Shown: positions 1 to 8,258 of the stretch, in pieces | How positions within the stretch are numbered: position 1 is the stretch's first letter | How the letters are laid out: each line of letters opens with the position of its first letter | Origin: a virus | Length of the DNA stretch: 27,032 nt | IMG/VR virus record: IMGVR_UViG_3300036985_001223 | Location: 1-27,032 of that record | Direction: 5' to 3' (one strand) | Program-made: the position numbers and the translations under genes | The notes under the pieces: model-generated | Told to the model about the DNA's origin: nothing | Seen by the model: the letters and a program-made list of their open reading frames with translations, nothing else | Database searches by the model: none

Positions 1-1251
1 AGCCCCCAATACTATGCAGGTCAGACATATGTTAGCCCTTCTGCAAATACAAATGCAGCTCTATCAGCAGCAGGTAATCGTGCTATTGGCGGTAATCCAT
101 TGCTACCAGCAGCTCAAGCAAACTTAGGTAACCTGCAAACTGCAACTAACCAAGCAACACCAATGTACCAAAATTTATATGGTGCATCACAAACAAGTCC
201 ATCACAGGCTAACGATGTTTATTCTAGGTTGGCTGGCGGTCAAATGACTAATGCAGCAAATCCATATAACCAGAATACAGCTAGTGGTGCTTACTTAGGC
301 TCAAATCCATACTTTACACAAGCTCTACAGGGTGCTGGTCAAGCAGCTACATCCACTTATTGGGATGCAGTAAACTCAGCACAATCAGGGGCATCACAGG
401 CAGGTCGTTATGGATCTAATGCCCAAGCAAACCTATTTAATAAAGCTGGCACAACTCTTGCTAATACACTAGCGAATAAAGCAGGTGAACTTGGCTATAA
501 CCAATACGCAAATGAACGTGGCTTACAAGAAGCTGCAATGGGTAGAATGGGGCAGTTATCTCAATCAGATATTGCTAATCAACTTGCAGGGGCTTCTGCT
601 CTTACTGGTGTTGGACAACAAGACTTCACAAATAAACTAAATGCAACTGCTGGTGTTGCTACAACAAATGCTGCTGACATGAATCGTCAGTTAGAGGCTG
701 CTAATGCAGCTCCAGCACTAGCTAATGCTGATTACACAGACATCAATCAATTGCTTAAAACTGGTCAGGCTCAAGAAGATTACGCTAATACTGCTCTACA
801 GGCAGATATTAATCGTTTTAACTACAACGAGAACTTACCTACAGCTAAACTTAATCAGTATGCTCAATACCTATCTGGTACACCACAGGGTTCTACTACA
901 ACTAGCACATCATCAGGTGGCAAGATTGTCTGTACTGCAATGAATCAGGCTTATGGGTTCGGTTCATTCCGTCAGGCTATCTGGTTACAACATTCTGCAA
1001 CTATGCCTAACGCTAAGACAATTGAGAAGGGCTATCACACGTTATTCTTACCTGTCGTAGCCTATGCCTTCAACGGCACACCAAATGCTCTAAGAAACGC
1101 TGTAAAACGTGTTGCAGAGCATATTGCACGGCATCGTACTGCTGACTTATGGAAAGAAATGCGTGGTAAGAAACGTGATCCTCTAGGTCGTATCTATCGG
1201 TCTATCATCGAACCTATCTGCTACTTAGTTGGAAAAGTGAAGGGAGCTTAG
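1..1251 (+). CDS. Internal virion (ejection-type) protein, 5'-truncated by window edge
   Basis: The reading frame is open from the first base, so the gene begins upstream; an internal TTG near 100 is not a convincing start. The visible part (about 416 residues) has two sections. The first 300 or so residues are rich in Ala, Gln, Asn and Gly, with short helical repeats and a segment reading AGRYGSNAQANLF. This style is common in P22 gp7-like ejection and internal virion proteins. The last 110 residues are compositionally different and basic, beginning GGKIVCTAMNQAYGFGSFR and ending in a HIARHRTADLW / GRIYRSIIEPICY block. I remember this C-terminal block as recurrent at the ends of phage virion proteins, but I cannot name its family. 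A virion role is inferred from composition and from the four-gene cluster. The next gene starts one base after the stop. Confidence 0.7.
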   Translation, partial: SPQYYAGQTYVSPSANTNAALSAAGNRAIGGNPLLPAAQANLGNLQTATNQATPMYQNLYGASQTSPSQANDVYSRLAGGQMTNAANPYNQNTASGAYLGSNPYFTQALQGAGQAATSTYWDAVNSAQSGASQAGRYGSNAQANLFNKAGTTLANTLANKAGELGYNQYANERGLQEAAMGRMGQLSQSDIANQLAGASALTGVGQQDFTNKLNATAGVATTNAADMNRQLEAANAAPALANADYTDINQLLKTGQAQEDYANTALQADINRFNYNENLPTAKLNQYAQYLSGTPQGSTTTSTSSGGKIVCTAMNQAYGFGSFRQAIWLQHSATMPNAKTIEKGYHTLFLPVVAYAFNGTPNALRNAVKRVAEHIARHRTADLWKEMRGKKRDPLGRIYRSIIEPICYLVGKVKGA

Positions 1252-1252
1252 T

Positions 1253-1918
1253 ATGGGTTATCCTGCATTGATTGGTGCTGCTATTGGTGCTGCACAAGCT
1301 GGTATTCGTGGTAAAAACGTATTAAAAGGTGCTGCCATTGGCGGTGCAATAGGGGCAACTGGTGGTGCTGCAATGGGAGCAATGGGTGCTAGTGCTGCTG
1401 CTGCTGGGGCTGGTACTGCTGCTGGTACGGCTGGAGCTACTGGAGCTACTGCTACTGGTGGTCTTTTAGGTGGGGCTGGGATTACTAGCGCAGGTGCAAG
1501 TGGAGCTACTGCTACTGGTGGTCTTTTAGGGGGAAGTGCATTACCATCATTTTCTGGCATGGGCATATCATCTATTGCTGAAGGCGGTAGTGCTATGGGG
1601 GCATTAGATGCTGGTGCTGCTAGTGCAGGAACTACTGGTTTATCTAGCTCATTAATGCCTACAATGAATTTAGCTAATTCAACTGGTGCAGCTTCTTCAT
1701 CAATGATGGATATGCTGAAACAGTATGGAACTGTTGATAACCTTAAAGGTGCTGCAATGGTAGCTAATCAATTTCAGCCACAGCAACAACCAATGATTCA
1801 AGGTGGCGGTAGTGTTAAAGTTGGTCAAGCACCTACTGGTGATATATATGATGAATTGCGTAAGGTAGGTTATACAATGCCTAAACGTAGAGAAACAAAT
1901 TTTAGCTTGTTAGGATAA
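1253..1918 (+). CDS. Gly/Ala-rich hydrophobic virion protein
   Basis: This 221-residue protein is dominated by Gly, Ala, Thr and Ser. The N-terminal 60 residues alternate small residues in a glycine-zipper pattern (GAAIGAAQAG, GAAIGGAIGATGG) suited to membrane insertion. An exact 30-bp repeat gives two copies of the peptide GATATGGLLGG. The C-terminal third is ordinary polar sequence (QYGTVDNLKG, YDELRKVGYTMPKRR). The ATG follows the preceding TAG by one base and the next gene starts four bases after its stop, so the genes are probably co-translated. P22 gp7 is close in length, and such proteins enter the host envelope during DNA delivery. This assignment is inference from size, order and composition. 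The opposite-strand reading frame here is Pro/Ala-rich low complexity and is an artefact. Confidence 0.65.
   Translation: MGYPALIGAAIGAAQAGIRGKNVLKGAAIGGAIGATGGAAMGAMGASAAAAGAGTAAGTAGATGATATGGLLGGAGITSAGASGATATGGLLGGSALPSFSGMGISSIAEGGSAMGALDAGAASAGTTGLSSSLMPTMNLANSTGAASSSMMDMLKQYGTVDNLKGAAMVANQFQPQQQPMIQGGGSVKVGQAPTGDIYDELRKVGYTMPKRRETNFSLLG
1441..1530 (+). repeat. Exact 30-bp direct repeat in the Gly/Ala-rich gene
   Basis: The 30 bases at 1441-1470 recur without change at 1501-1530, a 60-bp period kept in frame. They encode GATATGGLLGG twice. Identity at silent sites suggests recent duplication or slippage rather than selection on protein alone. Confidence 0.85.
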
Positions 1919-1921
1919 TAT

Positions 1922-3463
1922 ATGGCAAACGGATTATTAGATTATTTAAGTGGATTTGGATCTTCTGCACCAGATTATATGGAAGGCTTGCTAGGTCAGG
2001 ATGCCACAGATCGTTTAAAAACTCGTGCAGGTACTACAGGTATAGCTAACGCTGTACTTGGTTACCTTGCTGCACCTAAGAATCAAAACTTAGGTCTAGG
2101 TCGTATCATTGGTCAATCACTACAGGCAGGTATGACAGGCGCACAGGGTGTTTATGATAATGCCGTGCAGGATTACCAAACAAAGGCTAAGATTGATGAA
2201 ATGAATCGTCAAAAACAACTAGCTGAACGTGATCTATCAAGACAAACACAAATTGAAGCATTGACTCCACAACTGTTTAAAACTACACCAGCACAGTACA
2301 AAGAAACACCTAATAACTACTTTATGCCACAAGCTCCAGTAGAAGGTGCAACTGCTCCAAACTTTAATCAACAATATGTTGAAGGTACTCCAACACGAGA
2401 AATGATCTCACCAGAGATGAATACCGTAGATACTTCTGTGCTACAAAAGATTGCTGCACTATCTAAAGATCCTATGGCTACCCTTACTGCACAGGCTGAT
2501 CTTATTCCTAAGTTGCGTAAGGCTGGATTAGTTCAAACTTCTGGACAACAAGATAACCCATTTGAGATGTTCGTTACTGGCGCACAGAGTCCAATAGTAC
2601 GCAATCTTGCAAACCAATACAGCAAGTCATTTCTATCTGGTGCTATTGATCCAGAAACTGCTGATAAACGTATTATGGAACTTGGCAGGATGGATGAAAC
2701 CTATTCTGGTAAACAAGATTCAGCAGCAGCATTGAAATCACAACAAGACATTGCAAATAGCTTAAATGAACGTCAATTGGAATTGGCTCAATTAGTTGCT
2801 AATGGTAATATTACTCAACAACAGGCTACTAGACAACTTCAAATAGAAGCTGCTGACGCTAAGAAACAGGCTGCTGCCGATAAATTCCAAAAACCATTGC
2901 CACCTACTGCATTAAAGTTGGAAAGTGAAGATTTAACAACTGCATTTGATGCAACAAGACTAACCGATCAAATTGATAAACAAGTTCAATCTATTGTTGG
3001 AAGTGGTATTAAATTTAACTTGGTAGGTAATGCTAAACTTGCAATGCAATCTGCTGCTGGTGCAACTGATCCAGAAACTTTAGCTTACAATGATTACAAT
3101 CGCTTTGTTCAAAGAATGACTAATGAATCATTACGTCTAAACAAGGGTACGCAAACTGAAGGCGATGCAGTACGTGCTATTAAAGAATTAAGTACAGCAA
3201 AAAGCACTCAGGATGTCGTAAGGGCATTAGAAACATTACGTGATCTAAATGCACAGAGAGTTGATAGCACAAACCAAATTATTCAATCAAGACGTAGAGC
3301 TGGCGGTTTAACTGAAGAGAGAGGCTATCCTGTACCAGAGAGCATATCCGTACCAACATATGCGCCTACAGTATTTAGCTCAAGGGATGCTAAGTATATT
3401 CAATTGCCATCAGGATCTACATTCAGAGATGGTACTACTGGTAAGTTTAAAATAAAACCATAA
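1922..3463 (+). CDS. Putative internal virion / DNA ejection protein
   Basis: This 513-residue protein starts MANGLLDYLSGFGSSAPDYM. Residues 30-75 have an Ala/Gly-rich hydrophobic section (NAVLGYLAAPKN, IIGQSLQAGMTGAQGVYDNA). A helical, probably coiled-coil segment rich in Gln, Lys and Asp follows (QDYQTKAKIDEMNRQKQ). The central part has further long charged helices, including about 270-310, and the end is a short Pro/Ser-rich tail. No enzyme motif is visible. The N-terminal pattern is familiar from unassigned structural proteins of short-tailed marine and freshwater phages. Its size and its place as second of three downstream genes parallel P22 gp20 (about 470 residues). An ejection role is likely but rests on context only. 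Confidence 0.6.
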   Translation: MANGLLDYLSGFGSSAPDYMEGLLGQDATDRLKTRAGTTGIANAVLGYLAAPKNQNLGLGRIIGQSLQAGMTGAQGVYDNAVQDYQTKAKIDEMNRQKQLAERDLSRQTQIEALTPQLFKTTPAQYKETPNNYFMPQAPVEGATAPNFNQQYVEGTPTREMISPEMNTVDTSVLQKIAALSKDPMATLTAQADLIPKLRKAGLVQTSGQQDNPFEMFVTGAQSPIVRNLANQYSKSFLSGAIDPETADKRIMELGRMDETYSGKQDSAAALKSQQDIANSLNERQLELAQLVANGNITQQQATRQLQIEAADAKKQAAADKFQKPLPPTALKLESEDLTTAFDATRLTDQIDKQVQSIVGSGIKFNLVGNAKLAMQSAAGATDPETLAYNDYNRFVQRMTNESLRLNKGTQTEGDAVRAIKELSTAKSTQDVVRALETLRDLNAQRVDSTNQIIQSRRRAGGLTEERGYPVPESISVPTYAPTVFSSRDAKYIQLPSGSTFRDGTTGKFKIKP

Positions 3464-3477
3464 ATTAAGGAAATATT

Positions 3478-5460
3478 ATGAGTGAATTTGATTCATATCC
3501 AGATGCTGAAGACCCAAGTATTAAGAAACTTGGCAATGGTCTATACGGTGTTGATGTGCCACCTATTAGCGTATCTGCTAAACGTCTTACTCAAGCAGAG
3601 ATTGATGCCAATATGCCAGCAGGTGATGTACCATATAGCGGTGGTGCTGAAGGTGCTAGGGCATTACTTGGTCAAGGTCTTGGCATGGGGTTCGGTGATG
3701 AACTTGAAGCAGCAACTCGTGCGCCATTTAGTGATGAATCATACAAAGAAATTCGTGATCGTTTAAGGTCACAACAAGATCAATTTGCAAAAGATTATCC
3801 AGTTACCCACACAGGTCTGGAAATTGCTGGTGGTCTTGCTATGCCATTTGGTGCTGTAGGTATGGGTGCTAAAGGGGCATTGGCTGCTGGTAAATCTGTT
3901 ATGGGTACAGCAGGTCGTGGTGCATTAATTGGATCAGGTGCAGGTGCTGTATCTGGTGCAGGTACTTCTAAAGAAATGGGTGACGTACCAGCTAATATGC
4001 TCACTTCTGGCATTCTTGGCGGTGTAGTAGGCGGTGTAGCTCCATCTGCTATTAATCTGGCTGGTAAAGCAATTGGAAATGTTATTGATGGTCTTGGTTA
4101 TTCAAATGCCACGAAGGTAGCAAGCAAAAAACTTGAAGAGATCCTAGACAAAGAAAACTTAACACCAGACGATGCACGAGCAATGCTTGAAGAGTATCGT
4201 AGACTTGGTGTACCATCGCCTGTACTAGCTGACTTAGGTGAGAATCTAAGAGGTCTAGGCTTTTCTGCCTATGCCGTGCCAAATAAAGGTAAAACTGCAA
4301 CAGCAAGTTTCTTGGATGAACGTCAAACACAACTTGCAGAAAGGCTTATAAAAGGTCTTGAACAAAAGTCTGGAATCAACTCACAAGGTAAATTCGGATT
4401 TGATTATATAGATGATCTAGGTCAGGCTCAACAAGCTGCTGCAAAAAAAGAATATCCAAAGGCATATAGCCATGACATCACGGCTGTGCCATTCCGTAAG
4501 TATGTAGACAGACCAGTTTTTCAGAAGGCTTACGAGGCTGCTGTAGAACGTAATCAACTTCATACTGGTGATGCAGGTCATGTACCACTACCATCACTAG
4601 ATCAAATTCGCAATGCTCAGTACATAAGTACAGAGGTACTACACCAAATTAAAATAGGTTTGGATAGAATTGTTGAGAAAGAAACTGATACGCTAACTGG
4701 TAAAATGACAGGCTATGGTGGTGATGTAAATATCATTAAAAAAGAATTTAATAACCTGATCAAGTATCACAACAAAGACTATGCTACCGCTAATGCTAAG
4801 TTTGCTGATTCTATTGGATTGCAACAAGCCTATAAAAAAGGTCTTGATTACATGAAGATGGATGAAGGTGAGTTGGTATCAAAACTTAAGAAAATGAAAC
4901 CAGCAGAGAAAGAGGCATTCAGAGTAGGTATGTTATCTGAAATTAAGGATAACCTATCTAAATTTAAGGGTGTTGATTTCACTAACTCAGTATTTAAATC
5001 AGATAGACAACGAGAATCTTTGCGCTATGCCTTTGATTCCCCTGCTAAATATAAAGAATTTGCAAGTCAAGTTAAGGCTCAAGCAGCGCTAATGAAAACT
5101 TACAAAAAGGTTCGTGGTGGATCTGATACGGCAGAGAAGAGTGTTGATATTCAAGATGCTGGTATGGCTAGTAACATGATCCCAATGGTAGCTAATGCTG
5201 CTACTGGTAACTGGCTAGGTGCTGCATCAAATGTTGCTCGTAGTGGCTTATCTAGGGCTGGTGGTCTTTCACCCGATATTGCTGTTAGAGTACAACAGGC
5301 TCTATTTAATCCAAACCCAAGATCACAGAATGCATTGTTTGATCTAATGAACAGAAATGCTGACAAACAAGTAAATCCAAACTTTATTAAAGACGCACTA
5401 CAACAACAAGGTACATATTCTTTTGGTCTAGGTAATTTATCTGGTCTGCTAGGACAATAG
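3478..5460 (+). CDS. Putative DNA ejection / internal virion protein with glycine-zipper segment
   Basis: This is the largest gene of the left cluster, at 660 residues. The start is supported by AAGGA at 3467-3471, seven bases before the ATG. Residues 50-115 are acidic and helical. Residues 115-200 are strongly Gly/Ala-rich and membrane-compatible (IAGGLAMPFGAVGMGAKGA, GALIGSGAGAVSGAG, ILGGVVGGVAPSAI). Residues 210-560 are charged and helical without a recognised catalytic motif. The C-terminal 100 residues again contain small-residue stretches. A long helical protein with an internal glycine zipper matches the style of P22 gp16-like proteins (about 609 residues) that insert into the host membrane after injection. 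I find no lytic transglycosylase motif. The function is inference from composition, size and order. Confidence 0.62.
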   Translation: MSEFDSYPDAEDPSIKKLGNGLYGVDVPPISVSAKRLTQAEIDANMPAGDVPYSGGAEGARALLGQGLGMGFGDELEAATRAPFSDESYKEIRDRLRSQQDQFAKDYPVTHTGLEIAGGLAMPFGAVGMGAKGALAAGKSVMGTAGRGALIGSGAGAVSGAGTSKEMGDVPANMLTSGILGGVVGGVAPSAINLAGKAIGNVIDGLGYSNATKVASKKLEEILDKENLTPDDARAMLEEYRRLGVPSPVLADLGENLRGLGFSAYAVPNKGKTATASFLDERQTQLAERLIKGLEQKSGINSQGKFGFDYIDDLGQAQQAAAKKEYPKAYSHDITAVPFRKYVDRPVFQKAYEAAVERNQLHTGDAGHVPLPSLDQIRNAQYISTEVLHQIKIGLDRIVEKETDTLTGKMTGYGGDVNIIKKEFNNLIKYHNKDYATANAKFADSIGLQQAYKKGLDYMKMDEGELVSKLKKMKPAEKEAFRVGMLSEIKDNLSKFKGVDFTNSVFKSDRQRESLRYAFDSPAKYKEFASQVKAQAALMKTYKKVRGGSDTAEKSVDIQDAGMASNMIPMVANAATGNWLGAASNVARSGLSRAGGLSPDIAVRVQQALFNPNPRSQNALFDLMNRNADKQVNPNFIKDALQQQGTYSFGLGNLSGLLGQ

Positions 5461-5500
5461 TATGCTTAACAAACCAAATGATGATTATAAGGAAGATGAC

Positions 5501-5677
5501 ATGACTCCAGAAGAACAAAAAGAGCTTCATAAGCAAGCAATCAAAGAAGCCATTGGGGAGTGGTTAGACAAGCAATTTATCATAGTAGGCAAATGGACTA
5601 TAAGGGGTGTTGCTTCAGCAGGTCTAGCAATATTCTTATACGGCTACGCTGCTGCACATGGATGGGCAATGCATTGA
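5501..5677 (+). CDS. Small single-pass membrane protein of the lysis region
   Basis: This start gives 58 residues beginning MTPEEQKELHKQAIKEAIGE. It is preferred because AAGGAAG (5489-5495) sits five bases upstream. An in-frame ATG at 5462, just after the stop of the previous gene, would add 13 residues and also has a weak AGGA upstream. The N-terminal half is a charged amphipathic helix. The C-terminal part holds one hydrophobic segment (ASAGLAIFLYGYAAAHGW), so the protein should sit in the inner membrane with a charged cytoplasmic head. Its position three genes before a holin-like gene makes an accessory lysis or antiholin role possible. Nothing in the sequence proves this. Confidence 0.6.
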   Translation: MTPEEQKELHKQAIKEAIGEWLDKQFIIVGKWTIRGVASAGLAIFLYGYAAAHGWAMH

Positions 5678-5685
5678 AACAGGTT

Positions 5686-5847
5686 ATGATTAATCGCATT
5701 GCATTATGCGAGAAGTGCCGTCAAGCCTTTATCATTAATGAGCAGGGTGATGAAACTGTTTGCGATAATTGCCTTGCTGAGAGTGAATTGACTCATGAAA
5801 TGATAGACTCAGGCGATCTTATTGGTATCTCATATGACTGTCCATAA
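5686..5847 (+). CDS. Small zinc-ribbon-like protein
   Basis: This 53-residue protein has two CxxC pairs, CEKC near residue 8 and CDNC near residue 28, separated by about 16 residues. This is the layout of a minimal zinc ribbon. An acidic tail follows (ESELTHEMIDSGD). The start is uncertain. ATG 5686 is used here. A TTG at 5674 overlaps the previous TGA and would add four residues (MKQV), with possible translational coupling. A longer upstream reading in the same frame is simply overlap with the membrane-protein gene. A nucleic-acid or protein-binding adaptor role is plausible but unproven. Confidence 0.5.
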   Translation: MINRIALCEKCRQAFIINEQGDETVCDNCLAESELTHEMIDSGDLIGISYDCP

Positions 5848-6022
5848 AATAATCCCAGCACTAGACTACTTCAAGCACATGATCGGAAAGAAGATTGAAG
5901 AGGTAGCTATCTTTGATGGTGAACTTGTTATATTCCTTGATGACAAATCTGAGGTATGTATCTTTGAGAATGATGCAGGTCTAGCCATGCAGATTAATGA
6001 AAGACCAGAATTGGATGACTAA
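5834..6022 (+). CDS. Small acidic protein of unknown function
   Basis: This start gives 62 residues beginning MTVHKIIPALDYFKHMIGKK, followed by a beta-rich run (EEVAIFDGELVIFLDDKSEV) and an acidic end. It overlaps the 3' end of the zinc-ribbon gene by 14 bases in another frame, and the holin-like gene starts three bases after its stop. No clear Shine-Dalgarno precedes ATG 5834. Alternatives are TTG 5822, or ATG 5879 for a shorter 47-residue form. I do not recognise the family. The compact alternating hydrophobic strands suggest a small folded domain rather than a spurious frame. Confidence 0.5.
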   Translation: MTVHKIIPALDYFKHMIGKKIEEVAIFDGELVIFLDDKSEVCIFENDAGLAMQINERPELDD

Positions 6023-6025
6023 ATT

Positions 6026-6511
6026 ATGTTTACACTACTAACTACACTCGTATCATTCTTAACTGGTGGAGTACCAAAAATACTAGACTTTTTTCAGAAT
6101 AGATCAGATAATAAACATGAGCTTGCTATGGCGCAATTGCAGTTTACTCAGCAACTTGAATTGCAAAAAGCTGGATTTACTCTTCAAAAAGACTTAGAGG
6201 AAATTAAATATGACGAGATACAAACGACAACTGCTGGCGCAGAAAGAGTTGCGCTATATCAACATGACGTTGAAATCGGAAAGGGTGCATCAACGTGGGT
6301 TATTAACTTACGTGCTATGGTTCGCCCTGCTATTACTTTTGGCTTGTTTGGTCTACTCGTGCTGGTAGAGATATTTGGCTTTTACTATGCCGTACACTCT
6401 GGCACAAGCTATAACGATGCAATGAAGAGTTTATGGTCTACAGATATGCAAACTGTCTGGGCATCAATCGTAGCATTCTGGTTTGGTACACAAGCATTCA
6501 GTAAAAAATGA
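6026..6511 (+). CDS. Holin-like membrane protein (3-TM phage holin type)
   Basis: This 161-residue protein would permeabilise or gate the inner membrane so that the neighbouring lysozyme can reach the peptidoglycan. It has an N-terminal hydrophobic stretch (residues 2-20), then a long charged coiled-coil region (25-90). Two clear transmembrane segments follow at about 100-123 (RPAITFGLFGLLVLVEIFGF) and 141-157 (VWASIVAFWFGTQAFS). The RP-x-hydrophobic start of the first and the FWFG-x-xAF end of the second resemble the GTA-type three-TM holin family as I remember it. Its stop overlaps the lysozyme start by ATGA (6508-6511), the classical holin-endolysin arrangement. A short basic tail (SKK) fits a cytoplasmic C-terminus. 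Confidence 0.72.
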   Translation: MFTLLTTLVSFLTGGVPKILDFFQNRSDNKHELAMAQLQFTQQLELQKAGFTLQKDLEEIKYDEIQTTTAGAERVALYQHDVEIGKGASTWVINLRAMVRPAITFGLFGLLVLVEIFGFYYAVHSGTSYNDAMKSLWSTDMQTVWASIVAFWFGTQAFSKK

Positions 6512-6945
6512 AAACATCGCAACAAGGCTTGGAGCTAATAAAGCATTATGAAGGACTCAGACTTAAACCGTATCGCTGTCCTGCTGGACTCTGGACTATT
6601 GGGTATGGTCATCTTATTGGTAACGGTAGTGTATTGCCTGATAGTTGGAATCGTACATTTTCAGTAGCTGAAGCAAATGCATTACTGGTTACGGATGTCA
6701 TACGATTTGAACGAGGGGTTACACGTTACTGCCCTGTCAAACTTTCACAAGGTCAGTTTGATGCTCTGGTTAGCTTTAGCTTCAATCTTGGTCTTGGTAC
6801 ACTTCAGCGAAGTTCACTCCGTCAGAAGATTAATCGTGGCGATATTGAAGGGGCTAAAGAAGTCCTGCTTAAATACAATAAAGCTGGTGGTATCATAAGC
6901 AGGGGTTTAACGCTACGCAGAGTATCTGAATCTAAATTATTTTAG
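6508..6945 (+). CDS. Endolysin, GH24 (phage-type) lysozyme
   Basis: This is a muramidase that hydrolyses the MurNAc-GlcNAc bond of peptidoglycan at lysis. The 145 residues match the usual length of small T4/P22-type lysozymes. The catalytic signature is clear: Glu15 in HYEG, Cys24, then Thr30 in LWTIGYGH. This is the E-x8-(D/C)-x5-T spacing, with Cys in the position where T4 lysozyme has Asp. The QFDALVSFSFNLG core (near residue 103) and the terminal GLTLRRVSESKLF are also typical. There is no signal peptide or signal-anchor, so export should depend on the upstream holin. The gene overlaps the holin by four bases, and its 3' end overlaps the convergent phosphoesterase gene by nine bases. Confidence 0.93.
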   Translation: MKTSQQGLELIKHYEGLRLKPYRCPAGLWTIGYGHLIGNGSVLPDSWNRTFSVAEANALLVTDVIRFERGVTRYCPVKLSQGQFDALVSFSFNLGLGTLQRSSLRQKINRGDIEGAKEVLLKYNKAGGIISRGLTLRRVSESKLF

Positions 6946-8091
6946 CATATCGCTATTGATAGTCAGTCTTGAAACTTCACCAAATTGTTTGCTATATGTT
7001 ATTACCTTCGCATCTCTACCAGTAAGCCATCCACCTCTAGCAGAATAAGCATCAGCAGGGGCTAATGTTCTATGTTGCTCCACTACCATCAAATTGTTTT
7101 CTTTTACGTCTATATGGTGCAGGTGTCCTGTATGGGCATATGCGTGTTTAGTTCTGCCAAATATCTCACGGAATTGTCCAGCAAATACTTCAGATACATT
7201 ATGTACCCTACGTTTATGTCCGTGATGGAAGAATAGTGCTGTCTTACCAAATTCATATGCATTGTATGGGTTAGGTGATGTATCTACCGTTACTCTTGGC
7301 TCATTCTCGTACATAACACTAAACCATTCACGTAGCCATATCTGACTAACTGGATCGTGGTTAGCATCAGCCATAATAATATGCAGGTACTGATGTTTTT
7401 GTAGCAACATATCTATGATGGTGCGGAGTATTCGTATAGATGATCGTACTAGCTTGGCAAAGCGAGAATCAACGTCTAGTAGGTGTTTAGAGGCTGGTGT
7501 TACTGCATCCATTCCATCAAAGTGTAGGAAGTCTGATAGCTGGGCAAATACTGCTGTATTGGAATTTGGTGATAACATTATTGCTTGAGCAAACCATTTA
7601 ATTATTAACTCTTCTGCAATTTTCAGATCCCAATCCTCACCACACTCTTCATGCCATGCCAACATACCCATATGGTAATCTGTGATCACATAACAGTTAA
7701 GTAGTGTTTCATTGCCAAGTGTTGGTAGCTTGGTCATAGATACTCGTGGTATCTCTTCTTTTAGTGCCTCTACAGCCTCAATCATCATTTGCTGGTATTT
7801 GAAGTCATCTAGGCGAGTTTTAACCCATTGGATAACTGGTTTACCATCTTTATATAGAGTAGATGTACCTCGCATTACTAGAGGCTCTGGCGATGCATGA
7901 ATCATGTCATGCTCTGGACTATACCCTTGAAGGGTAGCCTTTTTCTTTAATCCCCTGATTGCTTTATCAACAACTGAGGCTGCAATTTGCAACTGCTTTG
8001 CTGCTTTCCTATTTGATCCTAATTCAATTACTTTTTTATAGACTTCCCATTGGCGATCTGTAGCATATTGCTTTAAATTGTCATCAATCAT
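6937..8091 (-). CDS. Metallophosphoesterase with N-terminal helix-turn-helix
   Basis: This 384-residue protein has two parts. Residues 8-50 form a helix-turn-helix-like segment (SNRKAAKQLQIAASVVDKAI). Residues 130-345 carry the ordered metal-binding motifs of the calcineurin-like phosphoesterase superfamily: ITDYHMG (Asp138, His140), SDFLHFDG (Asp187), ANHDP (Asn244, His245, Asp246), FHHGH (His289-His292) and TGHLHH (His323, His325). The superfamily hydrolyses phosphomono- or phosphodiesters with two metals. The fused DNA-binding module suggests a nucleic-acid substrate, by inference. It is the last gene of a minus-strand unit and its ATG overlaps the previous TGA (ATGA). Similar fusions occur in other phages, usually without a known role. 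Confidence 0.85.
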   Translation of the reverse strand: MIDDNLKQYATDRQWEVYKKVIELGSNRKAAKQLQIAASVVDKAIRGLKKKATLQGYSPEHDMIHASPEPLVMRGTSTLYKDGKPVIQWVKTRLDDFKYQQMMIEAVEALKEEIPRVSMTKLPTLGNETLLNCYVITDYHMGMLAWHEECGEDWDLKIAEELIIKWFAQAIMLSPNSNTAVFAQLSDFLHFDGMDAVTPASKHLLDVDSRFAKLVRSSIRILRTIIDMLLQKHQYLHIIMADANHDPVSQIWLREWFSVMYENEPRVTVDTSPNPYNAYEFGKTALFFHHGHKRRVHNVSEVFAGQFREIFGRTKHAYAHTGHLHHIDVKENNLMVVEQHRTLAPADAYSARGGWLTGRDAKVITYSKQFGEVSRLTINSDMLK

Positions 8092-8258
8092 TTTTTATCC
8101 CTTGAGGTACATCCATTGCAATTGTGATCTATTATATCCTGTTTTGAATACTGACAATCACGAGTAAATATATAATTCCATGATGTTTTTCCATCACTAT
8201 GAAATACCAAATCACTTTTACAGCGATCTGGCACTAAGTCACTATGACATCCATTCAT
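8088..8258 (-). CDS. Small cysteine-rich protein (possible zinc-binding)
   Basis: This 56-residue protein begins MNGCHSDLVPDRCKSD and ends CNGCTSRDKK. It has five cysteines (4, 13, 35, 47, 50), including a CxxC pair, and two histidines, consistent with a metal-binding knuckle. It is supported as a real gene because both ends are coupled by ATGA overlaps: its ATG overlaps the upstream TGA at 8255-8258 and its TGA overlaps the phosphoesterase ATG at 8088-8091. No family is recognised. It may be expressed in fixed ratio with the phosphoesterase and could be a partner of it, but that is inference from gene order alone. Confidence 0.62.
   Translation of the reverse strand: MNGCHSDLVPDRCKSDLVFHSDGKTSWNYIFTRDCQYSKQDIIDHNCNGCTSRDKK

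Noticed and set aside
1258-1566. Minus-strand Pro/Ala-rich 102-residue frame
   Set aside because: It mirrors the Gly/Ala codons of the plus-strand gene; low complexity and no ribosome site.
5560-5685. N-terminal extension of the zinc-ribbon protein
   Set aside because: It lies wholly within the membrane-protein gene in another frame; composition is unlike a real N-terminus and the compact start at 5674 or 5686 is better.
7712-7900. Plus-strand 62-residue frame within the phosphoesterase gene
   Set aside because: Shadow of a gene with clear catalytic motifs on the other strand.
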